Shown here one piece after another: positions 46,367-53,866 of a stretch of DNA of 64,000 nt. Position 1 is the first letter of the stretch; the number at the start of each line of letters is the position of its first letter. The position numbers and the translations under genes were made by a program. The notes below the pieces were generated by a model that did no database searches, had not been told where the DNA came from, and saw nothing but the letters and a program-made list of their open reading frames with translations. The stretch is from Rhizobiales bacterium 2SD (GTDB lineage: Bacteria; Pseudomonadota; Alphaproteobacteria; Rhizobiales; Beijerinckiaceae): assembly GCA_005502805.1 (NCBI GenBank), contig SCMY01000005.1, forward strand, positions 124,001-188,000, given 5' to 3'.

Positions 46367-47923
46367 TCAGATCATCGCCTCGATCAGGAACGGCCCCTTG
46401 CGACCGAGCGCGCTCTGGAACAGCCGGGTGAACTCCTCGGCCGTCGTGGCGCGACCAGCCTCGACGCCCATGCCCTTCGCCATCGAGACCCAGTCGAGCG
46501 CCGGCTCGTCGAGGTTGAGCATCAGCTTGGCGTTGCGGCCGAAATCGTTGACGCCGACATTGCGCATCTCGCCATGCAGGATCGCATAAGTCCGGTTGGC
46601 GAAGACGACGGTGACGACGTCGAGATTCTCGCGCGCCTGCGTCCACAGGCCCTGCACGGTGTACATGCCGGAGCCGTCGGCCTGCATGCCGATCACCTTG
46701 CGGTCCGGGCAGGCGACCGCCGCGCCGACGCAGAGCGGAATGCCTTCGCCGATCGAGCCGCCAGTGAGCTGGATGTAGTCGTGCTGCGGCGCGCCGTGGC
46801 AGTCATAGTAGAAGCTGCGGCCCGACGAGACCGACTCGTCGCAGATGATCGCGTTCTCCGGCAGCAGCCGCGTGGCGATGGCGCAGACCTTGTCGGCGTC
46901 GAGCGTGCCGGTCGGCAGCGCGCTGTCCGTTTTCTGCGGTGCGGCGAGGAAGGCGGGCGGCGTCGCCCGGGCGGAGAGCTCGTCAGCCAGCGCTTCGATC
47001 GTGCCCGGCAAATCGTCACCCGGCACGGCCAGTTGCGCGACATGGCAGGTCTCGTGCACCAGCCGGCCCGGCTTGCCGGGATAGGCGAAGAAGCCGACCG
47101 GCGCCTTGGCGCCGATCAGCACGAGCAGGTCGATGTCCTTGAGCTGCTGTAGCGCCATGTCGATCGGATAGAACACCTTCGGGATGGCGACACGGCCGGC
47201 GCCGCGCTCGATCCGCCCGTTCGACATCTGTGAGAAGATCCGCGCGCCAGTCGCCGCGCAAACCCGTGCGGCCATCGCCATCGGCCCCTCGCGCAGCGCC
47301 GAGCCGGTCAGCATGATCGCGGCGCGCGAGCCGTGCTTGCGTAAAAGGCCGGCGACTTCACGAATCTGCGCCTGATCGACCTGTTTCGGTGCCGGCACCG
47401 GCGTGCGCTTCAGCTCCGCCGGCTCGACGCTGCCCCAGGCGCAATCGGCCGGCAGGATCACGGTGGTGACGCCGGGCAGCGACAGTGAGGCGGCATAGGC
47501 TTCGCCGATCGCCGGGCCTACATCCTCGGGGCTCGTGATGCGGCGCACGAATTGCGACATCGGTCGGGCCAGGCTTTCGATGTCGCTGGTCAGCGGCGCG
47601 TCGTGCTGGAGATGGTAGGTCGCGTGATCGCCGACCACGTTGATCATCGGCGTATAGGCCCGCCTGGCATTGTGCATGTTGGCGAGCGCGTTCGCCATGC
47701 CGGGGCCGCAGTGGAGCAGCGTCGCCGCCGGCTTGTCGGCCATGCGGGCATAGCCGTCGGCCGCGCCGGTGACGACGCCCTCGAACAGGCCGAGCACGCA
47801 GCGCATCTGCGGCTTGCGGTCGAGCGCCGCGACGAAATGCATTTCCGAGGTGCCGGGATTGGCGAAGCAGACATCGACATCGTTGACCAGCAGCGTGTCG
47901 CACAGGCGGTCGGCGCCATTCAT
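46367..47923 (-). CDS. thiamine-diphosphate enzyme, acetolactate synthase-like
   Basis: 518 residues. The N-terminal Pyr domain has the ThDP-activating glutamate in LGLFEGVVTGAADGYARM near residue 48, then LHCGPGMANALANMHNARRA. The C-terminal PP domain has GMQADGSGMYTVQGLWTQAR and VFANRTYAIL, the Mg-ThDP motif. It is of the acetolactate synthase / benzoylformate decarboxylase type but is not a standard IlvB, and no small subunit is nearby. The start is ATG 47923 after GAGAGG; an upstream in-frame start at 48064 would run into the promoter region. It is divergent from an ABC transporter operon. Confidence 0.85.
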   Translation of the reverse strand: MNGADRLCDTLLVNDVDVCFANPGTSEMHFVAALDRKPQMRCVLGLFEGVVTGAADGYARMADKPAATLLHCGPGMANALANMHNARRAYTPMINVVGDHATYHLQHDAPLTSDIESLARPMSQFVRRITSPEDVGPAIGEAYAASLSLPGVTTVILPADCAWGSVEPAELKRTPVPAPKQVDQAQIREVAGLLRKHGSRAAIMLTGSALREGPMAMAARVCAATGARIFSQMSNGRIERGAGRVAIPKVFYPIDMALQQLKDIDLLVLIGAKAPVGFFAYPGKPGRLVHETCHVAQLAVPGDDLPGTIEALADELSARATPPAFLAAPQKTDSALPTGTLDADKVCAIATRLLPENAIICDESVSSGRSFYYDCHGAPQHDYIQLTGGSIGEGIPLCVGAAVACPDRKVIGMQADGSGMYTVQGLWTQARENLDVVTVVFANRTYAILHGEMRNVGVNDFGRNAKLMLNLDEPALDWVSMAKGMGVEAGRATTAEEFTRLFQSALGRKGPFLIEAMI

Positions 47924-48043
47924 CCGGGGAAACCTCTCGATAGCCAAAGGCGCTTCGCGCCGATCATGCCGAGGGGAAGGGATCACTGCCGGAGTGTCAA
48001 ACAAGAGAATGTCATTGCTTTCCCTAGTCCGGGTGATGCCGCC

Positions 48044-48071
48044 TTGACGGAATTGCATATGCATTTAACGT
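48044..48071 (+). promoter_or_regulatory. candidate promoter of the ABC transporter operon
   Basis: -35-like TTGACG (48044-48049), 16-base spacer, -10-like TAACGT (48066-48071). The spacer contains the palindrome TGCATATGCA (48054-48063), which could be a regulator site. It lies in the 241-base spacer divergent from the ThDP enzyme gene. Confidence 0.4.
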
Positions 48072-48164
48072 GAATTGGAACGAAGCTTGCTTTATCGGGC
48101 GCGATCGGGCTGCGTTGGCCGGGGTGTCCGCCGCAGGCGGGAACAAGAGGGGAAGAGGTTCGTC

Positions 48165-49127
48165 ATGACGAGTGTGAAGCGTATCGGGATGCTGGCCGGG
48201 ATCGGCCTTGCGGCTCTCACCGCCGCCGGCAGCGCACAGGCGCAGACCAAGGTCAATATCGGCATCTCCGGCTGGACCGGCTTCGCGCCGCTGGTGCTCG
48301 CCAAGGAGGCCGGCATCTTCGCCAAGAACGGCCTCGACGTCACCATCCAGAAGATCCCGCAGAAGGACCGCCACCTGGCCATGGCCTCCGGCGCCATCCA
48401 GTGCGCCGCCACGACGGTCGAGACCTGGATCGTCTGGGACGCCGCCGGCATCAAGACCAAGCAGATCTTCCAGCTCGACAAGAGCTATGGCGCCGACGGC
48501 ATGGCCGTGCGCAGCTCGACTGCCTCGATCAAGGACCTGAAGGGCAAGACGGTCGCGGCCTCGGCGCCCGGCACCTCGCCCTATTTCGCCCTAGCCTGGA
48601 TCCTCAAGGAGAACGGCATGTCGGTGAAGGACGTCAGCGTCGTCAACATGGAGCCCGGCCCAGCGGCGCAAGCCTTCATCGCTGGCCAGAACGACGCCGC
48701 CATGACCTATGAGCCCTATCTCTCGGCCGTGCGCGAGAAACCCGAGGCCGGCAAGATCATCGCCACCACGCTCGATTATCCGATGGTGATGGACACCTTC
48801 GGCTGCACGCCGAAATTCCTCAGCGAGAACGATGCGGCCGCCAAGGCGCTGACCAAGAGCTATTTCGACGCGCTGGCGATGATCAAGGCCGATCAGGCCA
48901 AGGCCTATGGCATCATGGGCGCCGATGTGAAGCAGACCGGCGAGCAGTTCGGCAAGTCGGCGAATTACCTGCGCTGGTCGGACGCCGAGGGCAACAAGAA
49001 GTTCTTCGAGGGCGAGTGGCAGGCCTTCACCACCAAGGCGGCCGAGCTGCTGCTCGAGATCGGCCTGATCAAGGCCAAGCCCGACATCGCCACGCTGGTC
49101 GAGACGAAGTACGTCGCCGGCAAGTGA
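48165..49127 (+). CDS. ABC transporter substrate-binding protein, NitT/TauT type
   Basis: 320 residues. The signal peptide is MTSVKRIGMLAGIGLAALTA with cleavage near AQAQ. The mature domain begins TKVNIGISGWTGFAPLVLAK and has EAGIFAKNGLDVTIQ and AGQNDAAMTYEPYLSAV, typical of SsuA/TauA/NrtA-like proteins. Ligands in the family include nitrate, taurine, sulfonates and pyrimidine or aromatic precursors; none is indicated here. ATG 48165 follows GAGGGGAAGAGG. It overlaps the glycosylase gene by GTGA. Confidence 0.92.
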   Translation: MTSVKRIGMLAGIGLAALTAAGSAQAQTKVNIGISGWTGFAPLVLAKEAGIFAKNGLDVTIQKIPQKDRHLAMASGAIQCAATTVETWIVWDAAGIKTKQIFQLDKSYGADGMAVRSSTASIKDLKGKTVAASAPGTSPYFALAWILKENGMSVKDVSVVNMEPGPAAQAFIAGQNDAAMTYEPYLSAVREKPEAGKIIATTLDYPMVMDTFGCTPKFLSENDAAAKALTKSYFDALAMIKADQAKAYGIMGADVKQTGEQFGKSANYLRWSDAEGNKKFFEGEWQAFTTKAAELLLEIGLIKAKPDIATLVETKYVAGK

Positions 49128-49645
49128 GCGATGACGTCCTGCCGGATGTGCTGACTACCGGCCTGCATATCGTCTTCTGCGGCACGCAGGCCGGAGCGGC
49201 TTCCGCCCGGCGGGGCGCCTATTATGCCGGCCCCGGCAACAAGTTCTGGAAGACCCTGTTCGAGACCGGGCTGATCCCTCAGCCGCTCGGCCCCGCGGAT
49301 TTCCCGGACTTGCCGCGATACGGCATCGGCTTCACCGATGTCGCGAAGCGAACGTCCGGCCCGGACACCGTGCTGATGCGGCATCACTTCGATATCTCCG
49401 GCTTCCAGGCAAAGCTTCTTGCGCACGCCCCCGCGATCGTCGCGTTCAACGGCAAGCGTGCCGCCCAGGCTGCGCTGGGAGAGGAGAGGGGATCGAAGCT
49501 CGCCTATGGCCTGCAGGCATCCTCGCTTGTAGGAAGCCGCGTCTTCATCCTGCCCTCCACCTCCGGAGCGGCTTCCGGCTACTGGTCTATCGAGCCCTGG
49601 CGTGAACTCGCCGCCCTCGTGAAGGAAACAAGTTCCAGACGATGA
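49124..49645 (+). CDS. mug: mismatch-specific DNA glycosylase (MUG/TDG-like)
   Basis: 173 residues, uracil-DNA glycosylase superfamily. Motif 1 is IVFCGTQAGAASARRGAYYA (residues 16-35), followed by AGPGNKFWKTLFETGLIP. Motif 2 is ILPSTSGAASGYWSI near residue 145. In E. coli Mug the first motif is GINPG with a key Asn; here it reads GTQAG. It would excise uracil or related bases from mispairs. The start is GTG 49124 overlapping the binding-protein stop codon, and its stop overlaps the permease start (ATGA). The gene is therefore inside an ABC transporter operon. Confidence 0.88.
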   Translation: MSDDVLPDVLTTGLHIVFCGTQAGAASARRGAYYAGPGNKFWKTLFETGLIPQPLGPADFPDLPRYGIGFTDVAKRTSGPDTVLMRHHFDISGFQAKLLAHAPAIVAFNGKRAAQAALGEERGSKLAYGLQASSLVGSRVFILPSTSGAASGYWSIEPWRELAALVKETSSRR

Positions 49646-50415
49646 AACCACTTCAGCCGGTCTCCGCCGCCGCCCGTGTCGGCTACGGTGTCGCCTTCTT
49701 CGCACTCTTCGTCGCGGTCTGGTCGGTCGCGACCTTCGGCGGCTATGTCCAGAAGCTCTTCCTTGCTGACCCGCTTACCATGGTCGGCGAAGGCTGGAAC
49801 CTGCTCGTCAATCACGGCTTCATCGTCGATATCGGCATGACGATCTGGCGCGTCGTCGGCGGCTTCATCCTCGCCGTCGTCTTCGCGCTGCCGCTCGGCA
49901 TCGCGATGGGCGCCTACAAGCCGGTCGAGGCTTTCCTCGAGCCTTTCGTCTCTTTCGCGCGCTATCTGCCGGCCTCGGCCTTCATCCCGCTGCTGATCCT
50001 CTGGGCCGGCATCGGCGAGACGCAGAAGCTGCTCGTCATCTTCATCGGTTCGTTCTTCCAGCTCGTGCTGATGATCGCCGTTGCGGTCGGCGGCATCCGG
50101 CGCGACCTCGTCGACGCCGCCTACACATTGGGCGCCAGCGATTCCTCGGTGGTGCGCCGCGTGCTCCTGCCCAATGCCGCACCGGAGATCGCCGAGATCT
50201 TCCGCCTCGTCCTCGGCTGGGCCTGGACCTATGTCATCGTCGCCGAGCTGATCGGCTCCTCCTCCGGCATCGGCCACATGATCACCGACAGTCAGGCGCT
50301 GCTAAACACCGGACAGATCATCTTCGGCATCATCGTGATCGGCCTGATCGGGCTGATCTCCGACTTCCTTTTCAAGGCGATCAACCAGCGCCTGTTTCCG
50401 TGGGCGCAGGCATGA
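49642..50415 (+). CDS. ABC transporter permease, NitT/TauT type
   Basis: 257 residues with about six TM helices. The EAA loop is DAAYTLGASDSSVVRRVLLP near residue 155, which contacts the ATPase. Start ATG 49642 overlaps the mug stop codon, and the end overlaps the ATPase gene start (ATGA), so all four genes are translationally linked. Confidence 0.93.
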   Translation: MKPLQPVSAAARVGYGVAFFALFVAVWSVATFGGYVQKLFLADPLTMVGEGWNLLVNHGFIVDIGMTIWRVVGGFILAVVFALPLGIAMGAYKPVEAFLEPFVSFARYLPASAFIPLLILWAGIGETQKLLVIFIGSFFQLVLMIAVAVGGIRRDLVDAAYTLGASDSSVVRRVLLPNAAPEIAEIFRLVLGWAWTYVIVAELIGSSSGIGHMITDSQALLNTGQIIFGIIVIGLIGLISDFLFKAINQRLFPWAQA

Positions 50416-51197
50416 GCAAGCTTCTGATCGACCAGGTTGGCAAGGTCTTCCCCGCCCGCGGCAAGGGCCAGCCGACGCGGGCGCTGATGCCGACCTCGCT
50501 GAACGTCGCCGACAACGACTTCATCACCATCCTCGGCCCGTCCGGCTGCGGGAAGTCGACGCTGCTGCGCATCATTGGCGGACTGGAGACGGCGAGCGAA
50601 GGCAAGATCCTGCTCGATGGCGCGCCCGTCACCGGCCCGGGCGCCGATCGCGGCTTCGTCTTCCAGAGCTATACGCTCTTCCCCTGGCTGAGCGTGGTGC
50701 AGAATATCGCCTTCGGCCTGCGCGAGAAGGGCGTGCCCGAGCGCGAGCGGCTCGGCATCGCCCGCAAATGGGCCGAGCGTGTCGGGCTTTCCGGTTTCGT
50801 CGACCATTTCCCCAAGCAGCTCTCCGGCGGCATGCAGCAGCGCACTGCGATCGCCCGTGCGCTTGCCAACGATCCCAAGATCCTCCTGCTCGACGAGCCC
50901 TTCGGCGCGCTCGACAACCAGACCCGCGCGCTGATGCAGGAAATGCTGCTCGGCATCTGGGAGCGTGAGCAGAAGACCGTGCTCTTCGTCACCCACGACA
51001 TCGAGGAGGCGATCTTCGTCGGCTCGCGCGTGGTGGTGATGAGCGCTCGCCCCGGGCGGATCAAGGCCGACATACCGGTCGAGCTTCCCCATCCCAGGCC
51101 CTACACGATCAAGACCACGGCCGAATTCGTCGCGCTGAAGGAGCGCCTTGTGGAGGAGATCCGGGTCGAAGCTGTGCTCGCGGCCGAAGGGCACTAG
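50412..51197 (+). CDS. ABC transporter ATP-binding protein, NitT/TauT type
   Basis: 261 residues. Walker A is LGPSGCGKSTLLRIIGG near residue 42, the signature is KQLSGGMQQRTAIARALAND near 137, Walker B is ILLLDEPFGALDNQTRALM near 161, and the H-loop is FVTHDIEEAIF. ATG 50412 overlaps the permease stop codon. It powers the import system encoded with it. Confidence 0.94.
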   Translation: MSKLLIDQVGKVFPARGKGQPTRALMPTSLNVADNDFITILGPSGCGKSTLLRIIGGLETASEGKILLDGAPVTGPGADRGFVFQSYTLFPWLSVVQNIAFGLREKGVPERERLGIARKWAERVGLSGFVDHFPKQLSGGMQQRTAIARALANDPKILLLDEPFGALDNQTRALMQEMLLGIWEREQKTVLFVTHDIEEAIFVGSRVVVMSARPGRIKADIPVELPHPRPYTIKTTAEFVALKERLVEEIRVEAVLAAEGH

Positions 51198-51205
51198 CCA
51201 CCAAG

Positions 51206-51240
51206 CCACCATACCGGTTGACTCGGGTCCGGTATGGTGG
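51206..51240. terminator. perfect 12-bp inverted repeat after the ABC operon
   Basis: CCACCATACCGG (51206-51217) and CCGGTATGGTGG (51229-51240) pair perfectly around an 11-base loop. It begins 9 bases after the ATPase stop codon and is followed by TTCCTTCCTC, so a terminator is the simplest reading. A regulator site upstream of the GntR gene is the alternative. Confidence 0.6.
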
Positions 51241-51255
51241 TTCCTTCCTCGCGAA

Positions 51256-51272
51256 ATTGGCCTGACCACATG
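51256..51272 (+). promoter_or_regulatory. possible FadR-subfamily GntR operator
   Basis: ATTGGCCTGACCACATG contains TGGCCTGACCA, one base off the TGGTnnnACCA pattern recognised by several FadR-subfamily regulators. It lies directly before the GntR coding sequence, consistent with autoregulation. Confidence 0.35.
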
Positions 51273-51323
51273 GCCAAATCGATGCCGCGTAACCGGGCGG
51301 CACAGGGAAGGGTCCAGGGTCTG

Positions 51324-52076
51324 ATGCCGCTCGCAGTCGTCGAGTCGCCGCGTCTGTATCGGCAGATCGCCGATCAATTGCGCCATCTCATCGACCAGCA
51401 TGAATTTCCGGTCGGCAGCCGCCTGCCGCCCGAGCGCGAGCTCGCGGAAAAGCTCGGCGTCTCCCGCCCGTCGGTGCGCGAGGCCCTGATCGCGCTCGAG
51501 GTCGAGGGCCGCGTGCGCATCCGCATGGGCTCGGGCGTCTATGTCGTCGATCCCGCCCAGGCCGCGGCGCAGCACGCCGGGGCGGGCTTTCCCGTCGAGG
51601 GGCCGTTCGAGGTGCTGGCGGCCCGCCGGCTGGTCGAGGGCGCCGTCGCGGCGGATGCGGCGGGGCAGGCGACGCCCACGCAGCTGGCCGGGCTTGCCGG
51701 CATCCTCGACCGGATGGAGCAGCCCGGTTTGCCGGCGGAGCAATTGATCGCGCTCGACCGGGCCTTCCATGTCGAGATCGCCGCGATGCTGGGCAACACC
51801 GTGCTGGTGCGCTGCGTCGGCGAGCTCTTCGACCAGCGCATGAGCCCGTATTTCCGCCAGCTCGCGCAGTATTTCGAGAATGAGGACTCCTGGCGCGCCG
51901 CGGCGCGCGAGCACCGCGCCATTCATGCCGCGCTTGCCCGAGGCGATCGCGAGGTGGCGCGCGCGGCGATGTGCGCCCATCTCCAGGCCTCGCAGGAGCG
52001 CTTTTCGCAGAGCTTCGGCGACACCGACTTCAAGCGGGCAGGCGAGCGTCAACGCCGGCCGCGCCCGATCAAATGA
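51324..52076 (+). CDS. GntR-family regulator (FadR subfamily)
   Basis: 250 residues from ATG 51324; ATG 51270 is an alternative that would overlap the putative operator. The HTH is at about residues 10-75 (LYRQIADQLRHLIDQHEFPV, then LAEKLGVSRPSVREALIALE). The C-terminal FCD domain has LDRAFHVEIAAMLGN and EHRAIHAALARGD with metal-binding histidines. Such regulators often respond to carboxylic acids. It sits between the ABC operon and a TRAP operon in the same direction, so it may control the TRAP genes downstream. Confidence 0.88.
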   Translation: MPLAVVESPRLYRQIADQLRHLIDQHEFPVGSRLPPERELAEKLGVSRPSVREALIALEVEGRVRIRMGSGVYVVDPAQAAAQHAGAGFPVEGPFEVLAARRLVEGAVAADAAGQATPTQLAGLAGILDRMEQPGLPAEQLIALDRAFHVEIAAMLGNTVLVRCVGELFDQRMSPYFRQLAQYFENEDSWRAAAREHRAIHAALARGDREVARAAMCAHLQASQERFSQSFGDTDFKRAGERQRRPRPIK

Positions 52077-52119
52077 CGCAAGGCCAGATCACATCCGTGA
52101 CCTTCAGGGAGGACAGACG

Positions 52120-53091
52120 ATGAAACTGCACTACGCCCTCGCCGCGCTCGCCGCCGGCGCCCTCTTCGCCGCTGCACCGGCGCAAGCCCAGACCAAGCTG
52201 AAATGGGCCCATGTCTACGAGACCTCCGAGCCCTTCCACACCGAGTCGGTCTGGGCTGCCGAGGAGATCAAGAAGCGCAGCAACGGCAAATACGAGATCA
52301 CCGTCTATCCGGCCTCGCAGCTCGGCAAGGAGACCGACATCAACCAGGGCCTGACGCTCGGCACGGTCGACATGATCATCTCGGGCTCGAGTTTCGCCGC
52401 CCGCGCCTATCCGCCGATCGGCGTGACCTACTATCCCTTCATCTTCCGCGGCCCCGACCACCTCCTCGCCTATGTGAAGAGCGACGTCTTCAAGGAGATG
52501 GCCAAGGGCTATGAGGAGAAGAGCGGCCACCAGATCCTGGCCGTGACCTATTACGGCACGCGCCACACCACCTCGAACAAGCCGATCAAGACCTGCGCCG
52601 ACATGAAGGGCCTGAAGATCCGCGTGCCCGACGTGCCGGCCTATCTCGCCATGCCGCGCGCCTGCGGCGCCAACACCACGCCGATCGCCTTCGCCGAGGT
52701 CTATCTCGCCTTGCAGAACGGCACCGTCGAGGCGCAGGAGAACCCGCTCAACACCATCGACGCCAAGAAGTTCTACGAGGTGCAGAAGCACATCGTGCTG
52801 ACCGGCCACATCGTCGATCATCTCAACACGGTGGTCTCGAAGCAGCTCTGGGCCAAGCTCTCGCCTGAGGATCGCAAGATCTTCACCGACGTCGCCCAGG
52901 AGGCGGCCGAGCGCGCCACCAAGAAGATCCAGGCCGACGAGGTGAAGCTGGTCCAGGTCTTCAAGGACAAGGGCCTCTCGGTCACCGAGATCGACAAGGC
53001 CGACTTCCTTGCCGCCGTCCAGAAGAACGTCAGCTTCGAGCAGTACGGCTATCGCAAGGCCGACTGGGAGCGCATCCAGGCGATCAAGTGA
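52120..53091 (+). CDS. TRAP transporter substrate-binding protein DctP
   Basis: 323 residues. The Sec signal peptide is MKLHYALAALAAGALFAAAP with cleavage near AQAQ. DctP family stretches are VYPASQLGKETDINQGLTLG and MKGLKIRVPDVPAYLAMPRA, then ALQNGTVEAQENPLNTIDAK. ATG 52120 follows AGGGAGG. It is the first gene of a dctP-dctQ-dctM cluster and follows the GntR gene by 43 bases. The ligand is probably a C4-dicarboxylate or sugar-acid-like carboxylate. Confidence 0.93.
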   Translation: MKLHYALAALAAGALFAAAPAQAQTKLKWAHVYETSEPFHTESVWAAEEIKKRSNGKYEITVYPASQLGKETDINQGLTLGTVDMIISGSSFAARAYPPIGVTYYPFIFRGPDHLLAYVKSDVFKEMAKGYEEKSGHQILAVTYYGTRHTTSNKPIKTCADMKGLKIRVPDVPAYLAMPRACGANTTPIAFAEVYLALQNGTVEAQENPLNTIDAKKFYEVQKHIVLTGHIVDHLNTVVSKQLWAKLSPEDRKIFTDVAQEAAERATKKIQADEVKLVQVFKDKGLSVTEIDKADFLAAVQKNVSFEQYGYRKADWERIQAIK

Positions 53092-53155
53092 GCTGATCCG
53101 TCTTTCCGGAGCGGGCCGCAAGGCCGGCTCCGGAACCGATGAACGTCGCCCTCTC

Positions 53156-53253
53156 CGTCATGGTCGGGCTTGTCCCGACCATCCACGCCTTCGCGCCGCT
53201 GATCGAATGCGGTGTTCAAGACGTGGGTGCTCGCCACAAGGGCGAGCATGACG
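53156..53253. repeat. CGTCAT/ATGACG inverted-repeat element, copy 7
   Basis: Between dctP and dctQ of one transporter cluster. It starts CGTCATGGTCGGGCTTGTCC and ends GGGCGAGCATGACG, with the middle CCACGCCTT and AAGACGTGG arms. It is closely related to copy 5. Confidence 0.88.
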
Positions 53254-53284
53254 GCCAGAGCGATGTCGAAGCGAAGAGTGAGCC

Positions 53285-53863
53285 ATGACCACGACGCCGG
53301 AAGTCCATACGCAAGTCACCAGCGAGGAGATCGCCCACGTCTTCGACGAGGCGCCGCCGCCCGCCGATCTCTCCGGCTATGGCCTCGAGGACTGGGTGAC
53401 GCTCGCCGCCTTCTGGCTGATGGTCGCCTGCGTCGTGGCACAGTTCTTCACCCGCTACGTCCTCAACGACAGCTTCGCCTGGACCGAGGAGATCGCGATC
53501 TACGCGCTGATCGTCGTGGTCTTCCTCGGCTCCTCTCTCTGCGTGCGCGCCTCTCGGCACATCCAGGTCGACTTCCTCTACCGCTATCTGTCACCCGGCG
53601 CGGGCCGGGCCCTCTCGACCCTCGTCGATGTCGTCCGCATCGCCTTCTTCGCCTACGGCACGGTGCTGGTTCACCGCTATGCCGAGCTCATCCCCGACGA
53701 GATGATGACGACGATCCAGTTCCCGAAATCGCCGGTGTTCTACGCCGTCGTCATCGCCTTCGCGCTGATGACGCTGCGCTCGATCCAGGTCGCCTGGCAG
53801 AACTGGCGCCGCGGCTACTCCGTGCTCGAGCGTCCCTCGGCCTTCGACGGCTCGGAGGCCTGA
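53285..53863 (+). CDS. TRAP transporter small membrane subunit DctQ
   Basis: 192 residues with four TM helices. The N-terminal ~35 residues are polar and cytoplasmic. The family motif is NDSFAWTEEIAIYALIVVVF near residue 60, followed by RASRHIQVDFLYRYLS. It pairs with DctM, whose gene begins 3 bases after this stop codon. Confidence 0.92.
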   Translation: MTTTPEVHTQVTSEEIAHVFDEAPPPADLSGYGLEDWVTLAAFWLMVACVVAQFFTRYVLNDSFAWTEEIAIYALIVVVFLGSSLCVRASRHIQVDFLYRYLSPGAGRALSTLVDVVRIAFFAYGTVLVHRYAELIPDEMMTTIQFPKSPVFYAVVIAFALMTLRSIQVAWQNWRRGYSVLERPSAFDGSEA

Positions 53864-53866
53864 CAA

